Source: Larix sibirica | Lineage: Eukaryota; Streptophyta; Pinopsida; Pinales; Pinaceae | Assembly (NCBI GenBank): GCA_004151065.3 | Contig: NWUY0304859060.1 | Coordinates: 1-27,791 of the forward strand | Length of the DNA stretch: 27,791 bases | Reading direction: 5' to 3' | Shown here: piece by piece, positions 1-10,788 of the stretch | How positions within the stretch are numbered: position 1 is the first letter of the stretch | Layout: every line of letters begins with the position of its first letter | Notes under the pieces: model-generated | What the model was told of the DNA's origin: nothing | The model's input: only the letters and a program-made list of their open reading frames with translations | Database searches by the model: none | Translations under genes and position numbers: made by a program

Positions 1-1080
1 TTTGGACCATTATATTATATTCTATCATAATATTTGCATATATTTAAATCATCATGATAAACCTAGCACATGGCCCATATATGGATATTTACATAATACA
101 TGCCTAACCATTCACTAAGTGGTCCTTGGCCTTGAGCTTCACACTAGGAATCCTTACTAGCATATTTACATTGTTTTATATAGTATGATTTAATATATTC
201 CAAGGTTCAAAGCCAGGGTATTATATACTCGCTCTTTATCTCAACATATCTTCACTTTATAGTGATTTGAAGGACAAAAAGCAATTACAAACTTCTCTTG
301 AATAAAAATAATAATTCGATAATTAAAGTGGAATTTTAGGGTTTGAAAGTGAAAGGTCACATAATAAATAAAATCACCAAAGGATCGTGACTTAAGATTA
401 ACTCAAGTAAAGGAGGTGTGATAGGGACCCAATGAAAAACTTAAAACACCTAGCTCACATGGTTTGTGAACTCCCAAATCTCTTTACAACTCCTAAGTAT
501 AAATCATAATCCTTCCTATCTCCTCCTTACGCCTACCTCTTTTATAAACATCAATTTAAGAAAAGGTAAGTAATCCAAACAATGAAACGTTAAAATAATG
601 ACATGTTTACCTTCATAACTAGATTTCACATTGCTAACTATGTAAACCAAATAAACGTTAACCCAATGTTGCCATAAAACACCCATGGAATTCACCAAAA
701 TACATTCATATATGTAAATAAATATGCTGAGATAATCATGAACATGCAAAAATCATGTCCATTATTAAAACTTCAAACATAACCTACTACCCTTATAAAT
801 TTTTCCATGAAAATTTAAAACACATACTAGAAGTTGACCACCATAAACATGTCACCACTAAGTAATCATGAGGATAGACCAAATATATGCACATCTCATG
901 CCAAATATGCAATACATTGAATCATAGCTAGTACTCACTTATAAAAAATGGGACTCTATACATCCATGTCTTATATAAATAACAACGTAGTTTCATATAC
1001 ACGCCTAACTATATAACTCTCAAGTCCTAAGTCCTAAAACATATCAATTAGCCATTAAAACAAAGCAAGAGACAAAGGAG
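1..1080. other. AT-rich stretch without a recognisable gene
   Basis: Reading both strands gives only short, stop-rich frames with skewed composition. I see no conserved motif, RNA gene or clear terminal repeat. A string near 408-432 (GGAGGTGTGATAGGGACCC) has the look of sequence found around the end of some retroelement coding regions, but nothing coding can be read before it, so I do not call it. Confidence 0.5.
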
Positions 1081-1555
1081 GGGGGAAGATTGAGATGGAG
1101 ATTAGTGTTTCTGTTCAGGGTAGTTTGTGGAGGTGTTGTTGGTGTCATTGTGTTGACGGTGATTTGGGGTGGTGGTAGGAGTTAGTGACAGGGTTGATAC
1201 CCATTTTTGTTAGTCCTTTTGGTTGTTATGCTCGTTGAATTTCTGTATTACTGGGGTTGGAGATTTTACGTTTTGGGGACTACTTTTCCGGAGTGACTCA
1301 CTACTATTTTTTTGAGGTGGTCCAACTAATATTCTTGAATGGTTTTTCGAGATATATCTATGGTATCAATGAGATTTGACAGTTTGGTGGTTTTGGATTG
1401 ATTGGTTTGGTGTTAGGGATTTTTCTTCAATGCTTATTGCAGTTTTATGGGGGGAGTTATAGTGGTATACCCAAGGGGTATCCCAGTTGTTGACAAGGGT
1501 CATTACTTAGTGCTTTGTTTATATTTTTAGCTGGTCATGGAAGGGTGGTTATCCA

Positions 1556-3409
1556 GTGCCGAAATGGCTTTCCAGCTCCATCCTGGATAGTTTTTTTTCT
1601 GAGCTAGAAGATGAGTTGGAGGCCCTAATGGATCTCTATGATGAGGAGGTGTGGGATAGTGAGGGGATTTTCCATTCAGAAAAGGAAATTAGGTGGATGT
1701 GGAGTCAACAAAAGGAAATCTCGGTCCTAGTGGCATATTGTCATGTGGTGTGTGACTGCGGATTGATTGAGATGGGTGGTGGATAGAGTATTACCGAGGA
1801 AGGGCCGGCTTGATGCACATCGTTTGGGTCTTATCCTCGGGGTGGTTAAAAGGATGCCCTTTTGCATGAATCCTCCTTATATGATCTAATTATTGGTACT
1901 ATTGAGGCTCAGTCAGATACTATTTAGGAGCAGGTGGATGGTAACAAGGTTGTGGCTAGATAGAACAGGATTTTAGGGAAAAGTGGGGGATAAAAGATAA
2001 AAAATATTGGGAAAAAAATCCTTGGTTCTCGATAGGGATATTGGAATGGATGATGTTATCGACATGTCCTCTACTACATTAGTGGGGACGTTTAGCTACT
2101 GGTTTCTATCCTGAAAGGAGATAGGGTATTGGGCATAAATAATCGATGTTTGGTATTGGGATACACTCTTATTTATATATCCTTGCTTAAGGGTTGGTAC
2201 TACCTCCTCTTTAGGAATGAATCCAAAGCAACAAATATCCTATGCATTTTATGGATGTGGGGAGTTGGTAGTATGATGATTAAAATATGGGACTCCTCCT
2301 TTGATCCTACTAAGGAGCAATTTCATTTCTGACATCTTTGAGTTCTATATTCTGGAATTCCATTGCAGTTTTGGAACAAGGAGGTTGTTGTGGCTATCGA
2401 TAATGATTTGGGCCATTTTCTCTATGTGGATGAGGGTTCCTTTTCAACTGAGTATAATATATTGGCACACATACTGGTGAATATAGATATTAGCCAAGAG
2501 ATACTAGAGGAATTAGAGATTATTTGGAGGGATTGCACTTTCTTTCAGAAGCTGGATTATTGGAGGGTCCCTTTCTAGTGCATCTCCTACCGACAGACTT
2601 ACCATTTGAAGGAGGATTGCCCGCATCCAGTGAAAAATATATTGGAACCAAAATACCAGTATCAATATCCAATAAAGTACTTTCATCTAGTCACTCCTCA
2701 GCAAGGGACCCTTTGTGGTGTCAAAATAACTCTAATATTGAAAGTTCCATGAGGCGATGGACCCTCAGAATTTGTCCCGATGGAGACATCCTCTTCTATT
2801 ATCGGTAAGATGCAAGCTCTTGTTCCTTCAATTTTAAGTCATCTTTATATTGAGGAATTAGATATGTTAAATAAAGTGGATTTTTCTTTCAGGTGAGAAG
2901 ATTCGAAAGAAGGGGAGAAGATAGATCATGTATTAGATACGGGGTTGGGGGAGCCACTTCACAATAATTTTTCATTTGTTCTTACCCCTATTATGGATCC
3001 TAAGCATGTGGATAATAGGGGGGATTTCCTGGTTATTCCGGGGGAGTATAGAGTTGAAGTTGCATTCCCCTCACAGGACTCGTTCCCTTTACCACCGTCG
3101 AGGTCCATTTATTCTAGTGAGGGTTTGGTGGGTGAAGCTCAACAACAACCCTCTACCTCTCAAGTGTTGGAGGAACTTTTAAACTCCTTAGTCCCATATT
3201 TCAAATAAATTATTACAAAGCATCCCTTGCAAATATATGAAGGAACTTTTCCAAAGAGGTTGTCTCCCTGTGAGGATGGGGAAAAGGTGTTGTCTAGTGC
3301 CCTTAAGACTCTTCTTCGTAAATCCGAAACAATTAAGAGTCAAAGTTGGAAGAAAGGTATAGTATCGGGGGGTCTCGATCCTGGAGGTAGTTATTGCCTC
3401 TCATCCTAG
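1556..3409 (+). pseudogene. LINE ORF1 relic (DUF4283-like region plus broken CCHC zinc knuckle)
   Basis: In intact relatives this ORF1 protein binds the element's RNA. The clearest part is 2129-2620, where phrases such as WDSSFDPTKEQFHF, GIPLQFWNKEVVVAIDN, LGHFLYVDE and QKLDYWRVPF match the order expected in a DUF4283 domain leading into a zf-CCHC_4 knuckle. The knuckle itself spans 2579-2620. Cys is kept at 2579 and 2618 and His at 2603, but the second Cys is Tyr (codon at 2588), so zinc binding would be lost. A stop at 2576 sits just before it. Downstream, 2945-3409 is the variable, Pro/Ser-containing tail. Upstream, 1556-1786 is an acidic segment I cannot name. All segments are in the same frame, interrupted by stops and without a net shift. 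The true start is unclear. Confidence 0.72.
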
Positions 3410-3519
3410 ACTTCACATAAGCCGGTTAAGGTTTCTGGTGAGGCATATTTGGGGGCACTCTCATCTAGAAATATTGGGGAACTTAGAGCTTAGAAGGCCC
3501 TTGCAAGAGAAACAAATTT

Positions 3520-4207
3520 ATCATTGTCTCCATTAATGTGAGGGAAGTGGGGGGCGGATCCCAAACACCTTTCCCAACAAATAATTTTTTATATTCTCAA
3601 GTTGGATATTGTCCTCATTCAATAAATGATGACGGTTGGTGAGAGAGCTAGGGAATTTTTTGCAAATGCCCTGGTGGGGTGGGAGATGTGCTCTGTTGAT
3701 GTAGTTGGTCAGTCCAAGGGTTTTTTGTTGGCATGGAACCCTATAACCATTAATATTGCTCCTTTTTTGTCTATTGTGGGTATTCTTCTGGTAGGCAAGG
3801 AAAAATATTTTGACTCTGGGATAAGCATAGTAAACTACTATGCTCCTTATTCAAACAAACAACCTTTTTGAGAAGGTTTAAAGGAGGAAGGTGTATTTTA
3901 TGTGGAAAAAAATATTTTTGGTAGTGATATGAACTTCACCACTTATGTCGAGGAAGTTTGGGGCACTATATCTAGAAGTGATCTGCTTGCTGGGTTCTGA
4001 TGTGAGTTGTTTCCAAAGACTGGCTTGATTGATATTAATCATATCACTATTGGTCTATCATGGAGGAATCAAAGAGTTGGTTATGTTGGGATAACAAAGA
4101 GACTCAACAATTTTTTTATGTCTGGTTCCCTTTTGGGTAACATCATTCGTTATAGGTCGTGGATGATAAATGTCAACATATCAGACCACATGCCTGTAAT
4201 TCTTTAG
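3520..4207 (+). pseudogene. LINE ORF2 endonuclease domain relic
   Basis: This is the AP-endonuclease-like domain that nicks target DNA in L1-type elements. The start INVR (about 3532) corresponds to the usual WNVRGLG box and lies in frame 1. A shift near 3550 leads into frame 2, where KLDIVLIQ, VGWEMCSVDVVGQSKGFLLAWNP, GSDMNFTT, EEVWGTISRSDLL, GLIDIN and SDHMPVIL follow in the canonical order and spacing. At the expected catalytic QET site the glutamate codon is a stop (about 3623-3625). Two further in-frame TGA stops fall at 3869 and about 3998. The final SDH motif is intact. Length is about 230 codons, normal for this domain. It follows the ORF1 relic by about 110 bases and leads without a break into the linker. 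Confidence 0.85.
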
Positions 4208-5040
4208 CTGCATACTCGTTCATAGAAGGAAAATCTCCTTATAAAATTAATCATTCCTATTTAGAAGAAGAATATTTAATTGGTATGGTTCGTGATAAAT
4301 GGATATCTATGGATATGGGAGGGGATCGTTTTCCTATGTGCTCCCTGGTGCAGAAACTGAAAGCATTAAAATTAGAAGTAATCGGGTGTGAAAGAAAGAA
4401 GAAGGACTTAAAGGTCAAATTGGTGTAGTTAAAACAAAAAATCCATGATACCTTCCTTCTTGCAAATAATTGGATTCTTTCAAATGAGGAAAAGGTTTTA
4501 ATCATATCCCTTTTAGCTCGCAAGGAGAAGGTGCTAAGAATTGAGGAGGAGACATAGAGAATGAAGAGTAGAGCCATATGGCTCTTCCAGGGTAACATGA
4601 ATACCTCTTTTTTTCACAAATATGCTTAGAGGATAAGAGTTATAAACTCCATTTGGGAGCTCATGGGTCCATATGGTGTGGCCATTTGTTCTCGCAAATA
4701 TCTTGAAGTTGCATCTATTTCTCATTTCAACTCTTTATTCAGATACTCGAGTGATTTTTCCATTTTCAGTCAAATGAAGTTAATCCGAAATTATCCCTGG
4801 TTTTTTTTTATGAAAGAGGGAAATAACATTGGAGATCCAGTTACACTGGAGGAGATAAAAAAAAAAGTGTTATAAGGCTTTTCTAAATCTAAGATCCCAT
4901 GCCTGAATGGGTGTCCTATTTAAATTTTCTAAAATTCTTCGATCTCGTGGGTCCTTATCTGCTTTTTGTGGTTGAATATTCGAGAAATCAGGGTATGGTA
5001 TCTAGAGCCTTAAATCCCACTTTCTTAGCTTTAATCCATG
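4208..5040 (+). pseudogene. LINE ORF2 linker and N-terminal RT fragment
   Basis: This continues the endonuclease relic. In frame 1 the linker shows FPMCSLVQKLKALKLE, SRAIWLFQGNMNTSFFH and DPVTLEEIKKKVL. These correspond to the plant-LINE landmarks KLK-LK, SR-WL-GD-NT-FFH and PVT-EEI just before the RT. KSKIPCLNGCP stands where KAPGPDG is expected. From about 4926 the frame is 3, giving GMVSRALNPTFLALI, the first RT block. The next block (IPK, then RPIS-CN) is missing here because the LINE is interrupted around 5040-5080. A comparable block starts again at about 10810 on the same strand. Stops at about 4426, 4555, 4627 and 4873 show that it is dead. About 280 codons survive. Confidence 0.8.
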
Positions 5041-5080
5041 TTGATGGGAATAATTGTCTTAGCCTATCAATGTAAGGGAA

Positions 5081-6119
5081 ACAATCTGATCTGAGCGACT
5101 CAGATAACCCCATGCAAGGGTTTCTTAGCTCCTAAGTCGTTTGGTATGATTATTTTGGATGATTTTGATTGGCCCCATTGCAATAAAATATTGCTCCTCA
5201 AAATGAGACTTGGGCTTAAATTTTCCTAAACTAAGTCAGATCCTAATTATCTAGACACTCATGTGTATGACCTGCCCTAATCTAACACCTAAACATGAAT
5301 ACCTGCTTAAGTGAATTAATTGTAAAAAGCATCAAAGAACCTAAGTTGATAATATCTAAAACTAAGGTAAATCAAAAGCTTATAAAAAATTAAACATGGT
5401 GTAACAAATCATGAAGATATTCAAAATTAATGAAACATATTTAAAAAGTAGAGCTGAAAAAAACCAATAATAGATTACTGACTAAGCATAATCTTTTTAC
5501 AACTATTGATCTTTGCGAAGGAATTGAATAGTTCTAAACATTATTAAACATATTCCAAAATTCTTAATTAACATATTAAACCAATTAAAAAATATATGTA
5601 ACTTAATGAGAAAAATTTAGATGGTTAAAAGAACCTATGAGGATACAATAACCAATGGTTGAGCAGATATCACAACCCTTATTCATTACAATATCGGTTA
5701 GATCAACCATGCAACAGATAAAAACTTCCAAATCCTAGATATAGCCAATGAAATAATAATTAACATATTATAGAGAAAATTTGCGTTATTAAACTGAGAA
5801 AATGAAAATTCAAATAATATGAATAAAACATGGAAAATATTCCATTTTACTCATAAAACTGACACCAAGATTGCATAGGATCTCCAAATTCCATTAACTC
5901 GCTCCAAAAATATTACAGAGTGTCATCAACAAAATCCACAAAACCAACTAACAAAATCAACAAAACCTACTACAAGAATTGGATACACATCACATCTGTG
6001 TATAGTGTAGTCCAAATTACAGCATCCCTTTGCTTTACAACAAAGACAAAATAAATATTACAAGGTGGATAAACTAGATCTACAAAATAAGTGTCAAATT
6101 TGCTAAGCACTTGGACAAA
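5081..6119. other. AT-rich 3' flank of the - strand relic gene; no gene seen
   Basis: This follows the stop of the - strand gene and reaches the left end of the inserted block. It is very AT-rich, with many short A/T runs. The only structure I noted is a perfect hairpin at 5089-5105 (7-base arms ATCTGAG and CTCAGAT around CGA). No coding motif was seen on either strand. Confidence 0.5.
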
Positions 6120-9100
6120 CTAACTACTTTGGCCCAGATTAGCTAAGAAATATTTCCACTTGTAAAATATATCCTTCATATCAACTACATCATGGTATGT
6201 TGCATGTTCTAGCTGGAGCTTTTCCCTACAAATAAGAGACCGGATCTTCTTCTCCTTGATTTCGTTCCAAGTATCTAGGAAATTATCTAGGGGTACTTTT
6301 AAGGAATCAAAGATGAAATGAATAGTTTCAAAGCTGGAAGAACATTGTTGCTGAGTGTTCTAATGCATTATATTGATTCATCCCACAGTTAATCCACATT
6401 AGAAAAATTCAATTTAGCAAGGGTTAAGTCAATTTACTCAATGAAAACTGCCATGCCCATGCTTTCCATTAGATTGTCTGTTCGCGCCCAAATCCTACAA
6501 TATATCATCTCACCCTTTTGGATTAGAGTGGAAGTATCGTCACATACTATGCTCCAAGACTTCAATTAAACATTGACTCATTTTAACTTCATTGAATCCG
6601 ACCGAGGGATGGATTCAAGAACATTCTTAATGTAAGACTTCTAATGTACCAGCTGCTCAAAATATTTTCCAGCTATCTTCTTATTTTCCACATGCTCATT
6701 CAATGCATCCGTAAAATGTTCAAAAATATAGAACTCCTCTTGGATATCATTAAGCCCAATGAGAAAATCCTTCTAAGACTTCCCAGATTCATCATCAATG
6801 GCAAGGGATCATGCTTTGAACTCATCCAACATAAGATTGAAATATGGAGGAGAGGTGACTGTATCTTAGCTGTTGGAGCATTTATCAAGTCTCTGATCTC
6901 CAGTTCTTGCTCCATTAGATTTTTATATGCTTCTCCCTTTTGTTGCAATGTTGAATCAAGTTGTTTTCTTAAGTATTCCATCTCTTTATGATGTTGGGTA
7001 TTCATATCATCCAACTACCTAATAAAATCATAATGTAGTGACAACTTTTTTGCTTAAAAAGAAGCCACCTTGGACTTCTTTTCATCAATGACCTTATTCA
7101 AAGTTGACATAGTATGGAAATTGGCACCTGCACAGGTTCTGACGGTTGTTGTTGTATCTAAAGCTTCATTTTGTACATATGTAGTGGCTGGCTTCCAAAT
7201 TATCTGATGTGTAAGTGAATCAATGATAGAACTATCATCTCTAGCAATTTTGGTACCCTTCCTCATTATTGCATTTTCTTCCTACTAAAATTATAATCAC
7301 CAAGGAAAACAACAACATCTTCCCCAAAATCAACAGTTTCCTGTGAGACTACCACCATGGCATCAACAATGGAAATTAAATCCATTAAATGTATAGATGT
7401 AGCTATCTTCCCTTCAGGAGGAATTTCAAAAGTCTTGTTTTCAATCTGCGTTACTTGAGGAACATAGGATTATTGTGGAACAAGTTCCATTTTAGGGGTT
7501 TGGCTAGAAGATGGAGCATTTTCAAGCTGTATAGTAAGATTTCCACTATCTTTAACTAGAGAGGGCATCTATTTCTATTGGTTTTGTTGGTTGTTCAACG
7601 GGTAGAATTTGTGAAGAGGGAGGATTAACCTGAGCTTGTGTAAGGATCTTTTCAATTATAGGTGACCATGGTGGGTTTTCAATGGATGAAAAGTCAGACA
7701 AGGAACCTATGGGAGAACTAGGTGGAGGGTTTGTGGACTCTTGAGTGGGTTGATTATGAGATTCTCAGGGAGTATGACCATTGGCGGAGGAATATATATG
7801 ATGAGAACTAGTGGTTATAGTAATGGGAAGAGCAGATGATGCACATGGAGTTGAGGGATTAGGGTTTTCCTATATAACTTGAGTGGACTAGAACACTCAC
7901 TGTTTTTTCTAAGTCTAAATCAATAACTTGGATAATATACTTAGGGGGAATAGAATTAAACACGAGTGGGATTAAAGGCTTGACATTTTTTCTATCCAAA
8001 TTTGAAATATTATCATAACTGGAACTAGAAACAAAAGAGGATTGAGGATATTGATACAACTAACTCTTGAGAGATTCCACTTGCTACATAAGGTTCGAAA
8101 GAGTTTGAATAGGAGTCAAAGGATTGGAGGTACTCTGTTGTGAGTGATCAGTTGATTGATGCATAGTTTACTCAACTTGCCCAGTGCTTGCAACCAAGGC
8201 TTTGTTAAATGCTTCTTGTTATGCTTTCTTTGCATTTTCCTCTAAGGAAAAAGCTTTTCTCCTTACTTCCAAAACATGGATCCTCTGATTTTTCTGCTCT
8301 TCATGAATGCAGGTCCTTTCTGCAAGGTCATCAATTTTATCCAAAACTTATTCAAAAGTCATGAGATCCTAGTAGATAAATCATTTGGCTCTATCTCATG
8401 GATATATGTAGATTTAATCTGAGTTGTTGAAAAGTGACCTTCTACAAAATGCACGGGATCATGCATCCTCCTAACATCCCTTCCTAATTTTAATTCCTAT
8501 AATATGAGTTCCAACAGATAAATAAGTATGAGAGGAATTTTGAAACACCAAGAGTCCCAAGTAAAGAGGGAATTTATGCCATGACTTTATTTTAAGGGAA
8601 TTGTGCCTATCATGGATGCCTTCCACTGCAATTTGATAAATTACCTCCTCCAAAATCATTCCATCTTGAAAAATCCTGGTGAGAAGATGAACCAACTTAT
8701 GGCCCCATATCCTGATGTAGGTAAAGTACTCTCCACAGTACCAATCACCCATGGTAGCCACCAAATTTTTAGCATATTTTGATATCCTGGGGGTGTTGGC
8801 TTTTTAAATTGTGAGGTAAACAAGACTGGAAAATTTCTTACAGATATCATAGATGTAGGGTTTATAGTTTTCCTCCCACAATGCAACATAATAGAAATGT
8901 ATAGGAGGGGATTGCACAATCCAATTCCATTTCATCAAATGGAACTTGAAAGAAACATATAAAATATCAAATAAATAAGTCAAAAAGAAGAACTTAGGCT
9001 TTTTCGTCACAGTGGCATCCTTTACTAACCAGATAGCCATCTCCAGGTTGTGTGAGAAAAGTTGATCCCGGTTGAAGAATTGGCCATGAGTGATAATGTG

Positions 9101-9657
9101 ATGTACCAGAGGATCCCACTCCAACCAAAACTTTGAGAAATTATCCAAACCATAAAACATGCACAACGTGGATCCCAACAATTTAATTGGCTCCCTGAGA
9201 TGTCTTAGAGGATAAACCATGTTGGGTTTTATCCAGAAGTTGTCCTAGTCAAACCATCGGCCTTTAACCATTTCTGTAAAATTGACTCTTCTTCTCATAC
9301 TCGGCTGCAAACGCCGATGAAAGAAAAGTATATGGGGATTTGAGTGAGTACATGCGGGAAATGGTATCTAGTTTGAAAAATGTGATTATTGCCTGATTTA
9401 CATCCTGAAATGAGTTAACGCTATCAAACACCTCACAAATATGTATACGGCATGATGGGAGGACATGCAACAATGGCATGGAGGATCAAACTTTTAATCT
9501 TTTTCAATACTTCAATGTCGTCTCCATACTACGAAAAAACACCATTATCGAATAGGCTATAAATGTATACCCAACTCATGCATTGGGGGTCTCCGTTTCT
9601 ATGGTATATGTCAGAAAATATCCAAAAAATTGTCTTAACTTTAGTCCTTGGAGCCAT
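6120..9657 (-). pseudogene. Long relic gene of unknown family (about 1180 codons), copy 1
   Basis: I do not recognise this protein. On the - strand a start at 9657 (MAPRTKVKTIFWIFSDIYH) opens a stop- and shift-broken coding track that closes in a clean run ending at TAG 6120-6122 (last residues KWKYFLANLGQSS). Parts in order: a globular N-terminal region (about 9657-8470) with REPIKLLGSTLCMF, PIHFYYVALW and TYIRIWG; a short Lys/Glu-rich stretch (about 8340-8200); a Ser/Pro-rich low-complexity middle (about 8060-7570); a segment with IIWKPATTY (7200); a coiled coil (about 7010-6870, EMEYLRKQLDSTLQQKGEAY); and a C-terminal domain (about 6800-6120). The N-terminal region aligns to the + strand relic at 19316-22357, so this is a gene family. 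I count several frameshifts and more than ten stops. Cellular role unknown. Confidence 0.6.
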
Positions 9658-10787
9658 TATATCAGTTGAAATATGTAAAAGCATCCAAAATAAGTAACAG
9701 GTTCAAAGCAAAGCAAAATTAACCAAAAAAAAGTATCAAAACTTACTTGTTAAAAACTACAAAATAACTGGTAAAAATTCAAAGTGCTCAGAATATCTCA
9801 ATTGCAGGGTAAAAATGAAAAGTAATTTCGAAAGAAATGCTTTAAGTATTACATTTATAACCCAATAAATTAAATCTCCTATCAAAGTTAAATGTAAATA
9901 AGAGTTAAAACAACGGTTAAATCGTCATAATTGTCATTTAATTACGAATATGACTGGTTTTCAAACTTTTGTATGGATGTAGAAACAAGCGGCCTCGAGC
10001 GGATAAGCTTTCTAATGATTATATTATGTTTATGATGTAGGGATGCTGATAATTCAAACATTGTTGGTGTCGGAATGTGAAAGAAATAAAATCATGTTAA
10101 AACGGTGTTTGTGAAACATTAGACCTTAAATGTCAAAAATAAATTGGAAAGAATAATTAAGTAGGGTCCACGATGTCGAACCGGAAATATTGACAAAATA
10201 CAATCTCAATTTCGATGTTCCGGCTTTGTAAAGAAAAAAAATGAATTTGAATAATATTTACGGGTCCCTCACATCTGGATATTTTACTTAACACTATATA
10301 ATACAATCCCGATGTTAGATCCGACGTCGTAGTCGGAACATTGGAGAGTTAAAATCAAAATTTTAAATGGACTCTCTGACAATTTTGCTCCATGATTACG
10401 GATCCGTAAATAGATTTAAATCAGATTTTAGAGAAAGTCGGGTCTATTACTATGGAATCGCAATATCGAGCAGGATACATTGGAAAAAATATTTTTTACA
10501 TCAGAAAATCAATCTTCACATCGGAAAGATGAATTTAACATCGAAAATATAATTAAGTGAAACTCACAATGGAGAAATATGAACCCCGACATCGAGGATC
10601 TGAAATATCATTTGGGAATGAAAATTAACGATGACCTTAGTTCGAGGAGGAATTGGGATTGATATAACTCTTCGTGGTTGAATTCCTTAGTTAAAATTCT
10701 AACTAAGTAGTGAATGTAAACCTAGAAGAAATCATACTGACTAGAAATTCAAACAAACCAACAAAGTTTTAAAAGGGGTTCCCATCA
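9658..10787 (-). promoter_or_regulatory. Upstream region of the - strand relic gene with TATA-like box and phased ACATCGGAAAA motifs
   Basis: About 1.1 kb without coding signal precedes the - strand gene. On the - strand a TATA-like string (GGGTTATAAATG) occurs near 9880-9850, some 200 bases upstream of the start at 9657, which is a plausible core promoter position. Further upstream four related 12-mers stand on the + strand at 10477, 10498, 10518 and 10538 (consensus ACATCGGAAAAT), spaced 21, 20 and 20 bases. Single relatives occur at 10589, 10338 and 10271, and reverse-oriented CGATGT at 10171, 10213 and 10310. This could be an LTR U3 region or an ordinary gene promoter. The promoter role is inference. 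Confidence 0.35.
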
Positions 10788-10788
10788 A

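Larger units (their letters stand above)
1081..5040 (+). mobile_element. Plant L1-type LINE relic, 5' part (ORF1, endonuclease, start of RT)
   Basis: This is a non-LTR retrotransposon in sense orientation. In order it shows a G-rich leader (1081-1555), an ORF1 with a DUF4283-like region and a CCHC knuckle, an AP-type endonuclease ending in SDHMPVIL, the usual linker, and the first RT motif (LNPTFLALI at 5010-5036). Reading frame 2 carries nearly all signal from 1556 to 4207. The linker then continues in frame 1 and the RT start in frame 3, so there are few indels but many stops. The sequence breaks at 5040-5080, inside the RT, where an unrelated opposite-strand block begins. The exact 5' boundary is not visible and 1081 is only where the base composition changes. 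No target-site duplication was identified. Confidence 0.8.
5042..10787 (-). mobile_element. Unclassified 5.7-kb element carrying one long - strand gene relic, between two LINE pieces
   Basis: The block lies between a LINE that stops at its first RT block and LINE sequence that resumes near the next RT block on the same strand. Read on the - strand it begins TGATGGGAACCCC (from 10787) and ends TTCCCATCA (to 5042). This 9-base inverted match with TG...CA ends resembles LTR-retrotransposon termini, or short TIRs. I could not see long direct repeats at the two ends by eye, nor gag, protease, RT, integrase or transposase motifs. The candidate flanking 5-mers (atgtt / attta) do not form a clean target-site duplication. 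The only gene is the - strand relic at 9657-6120. The class is therefore open: non-autonomous LTR element, DNA element, or composite. The boundaries are inferred. Confidence 0.4.

Noticed and set aside
516-749. 77-codon - strand frame
   Set aside because: Isolated, in AT-rich DNA, with no conserved motif or neighbouring coding signal.
4257-4725. - strand frames of 113 and 63 codons
   Set aside because: Antisense shadow of the LINE ORF2 linker, whose conserved landmarks read on the + strand.
5082-5110. Helitron 3' end
   Set aside because: A hairpin is present, but no CTRR end follows at the usual short distance on the - strand and no helicase or Rep motif was seen.
6644-6991. 115-codon + strand frame
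   Set aside because: Antisense shadow of the coiled-coil and C-terminal part of the - strand relic gene, which continues in frame beyond this interval.
5042-10787. Complete LTR retrotransposon with long terminal repeats
   Set aside because: Only 9-10-base inverted ends were seen. Comparing the two ends by eye showed no long direct repeat, and no polyprotein domains are present.
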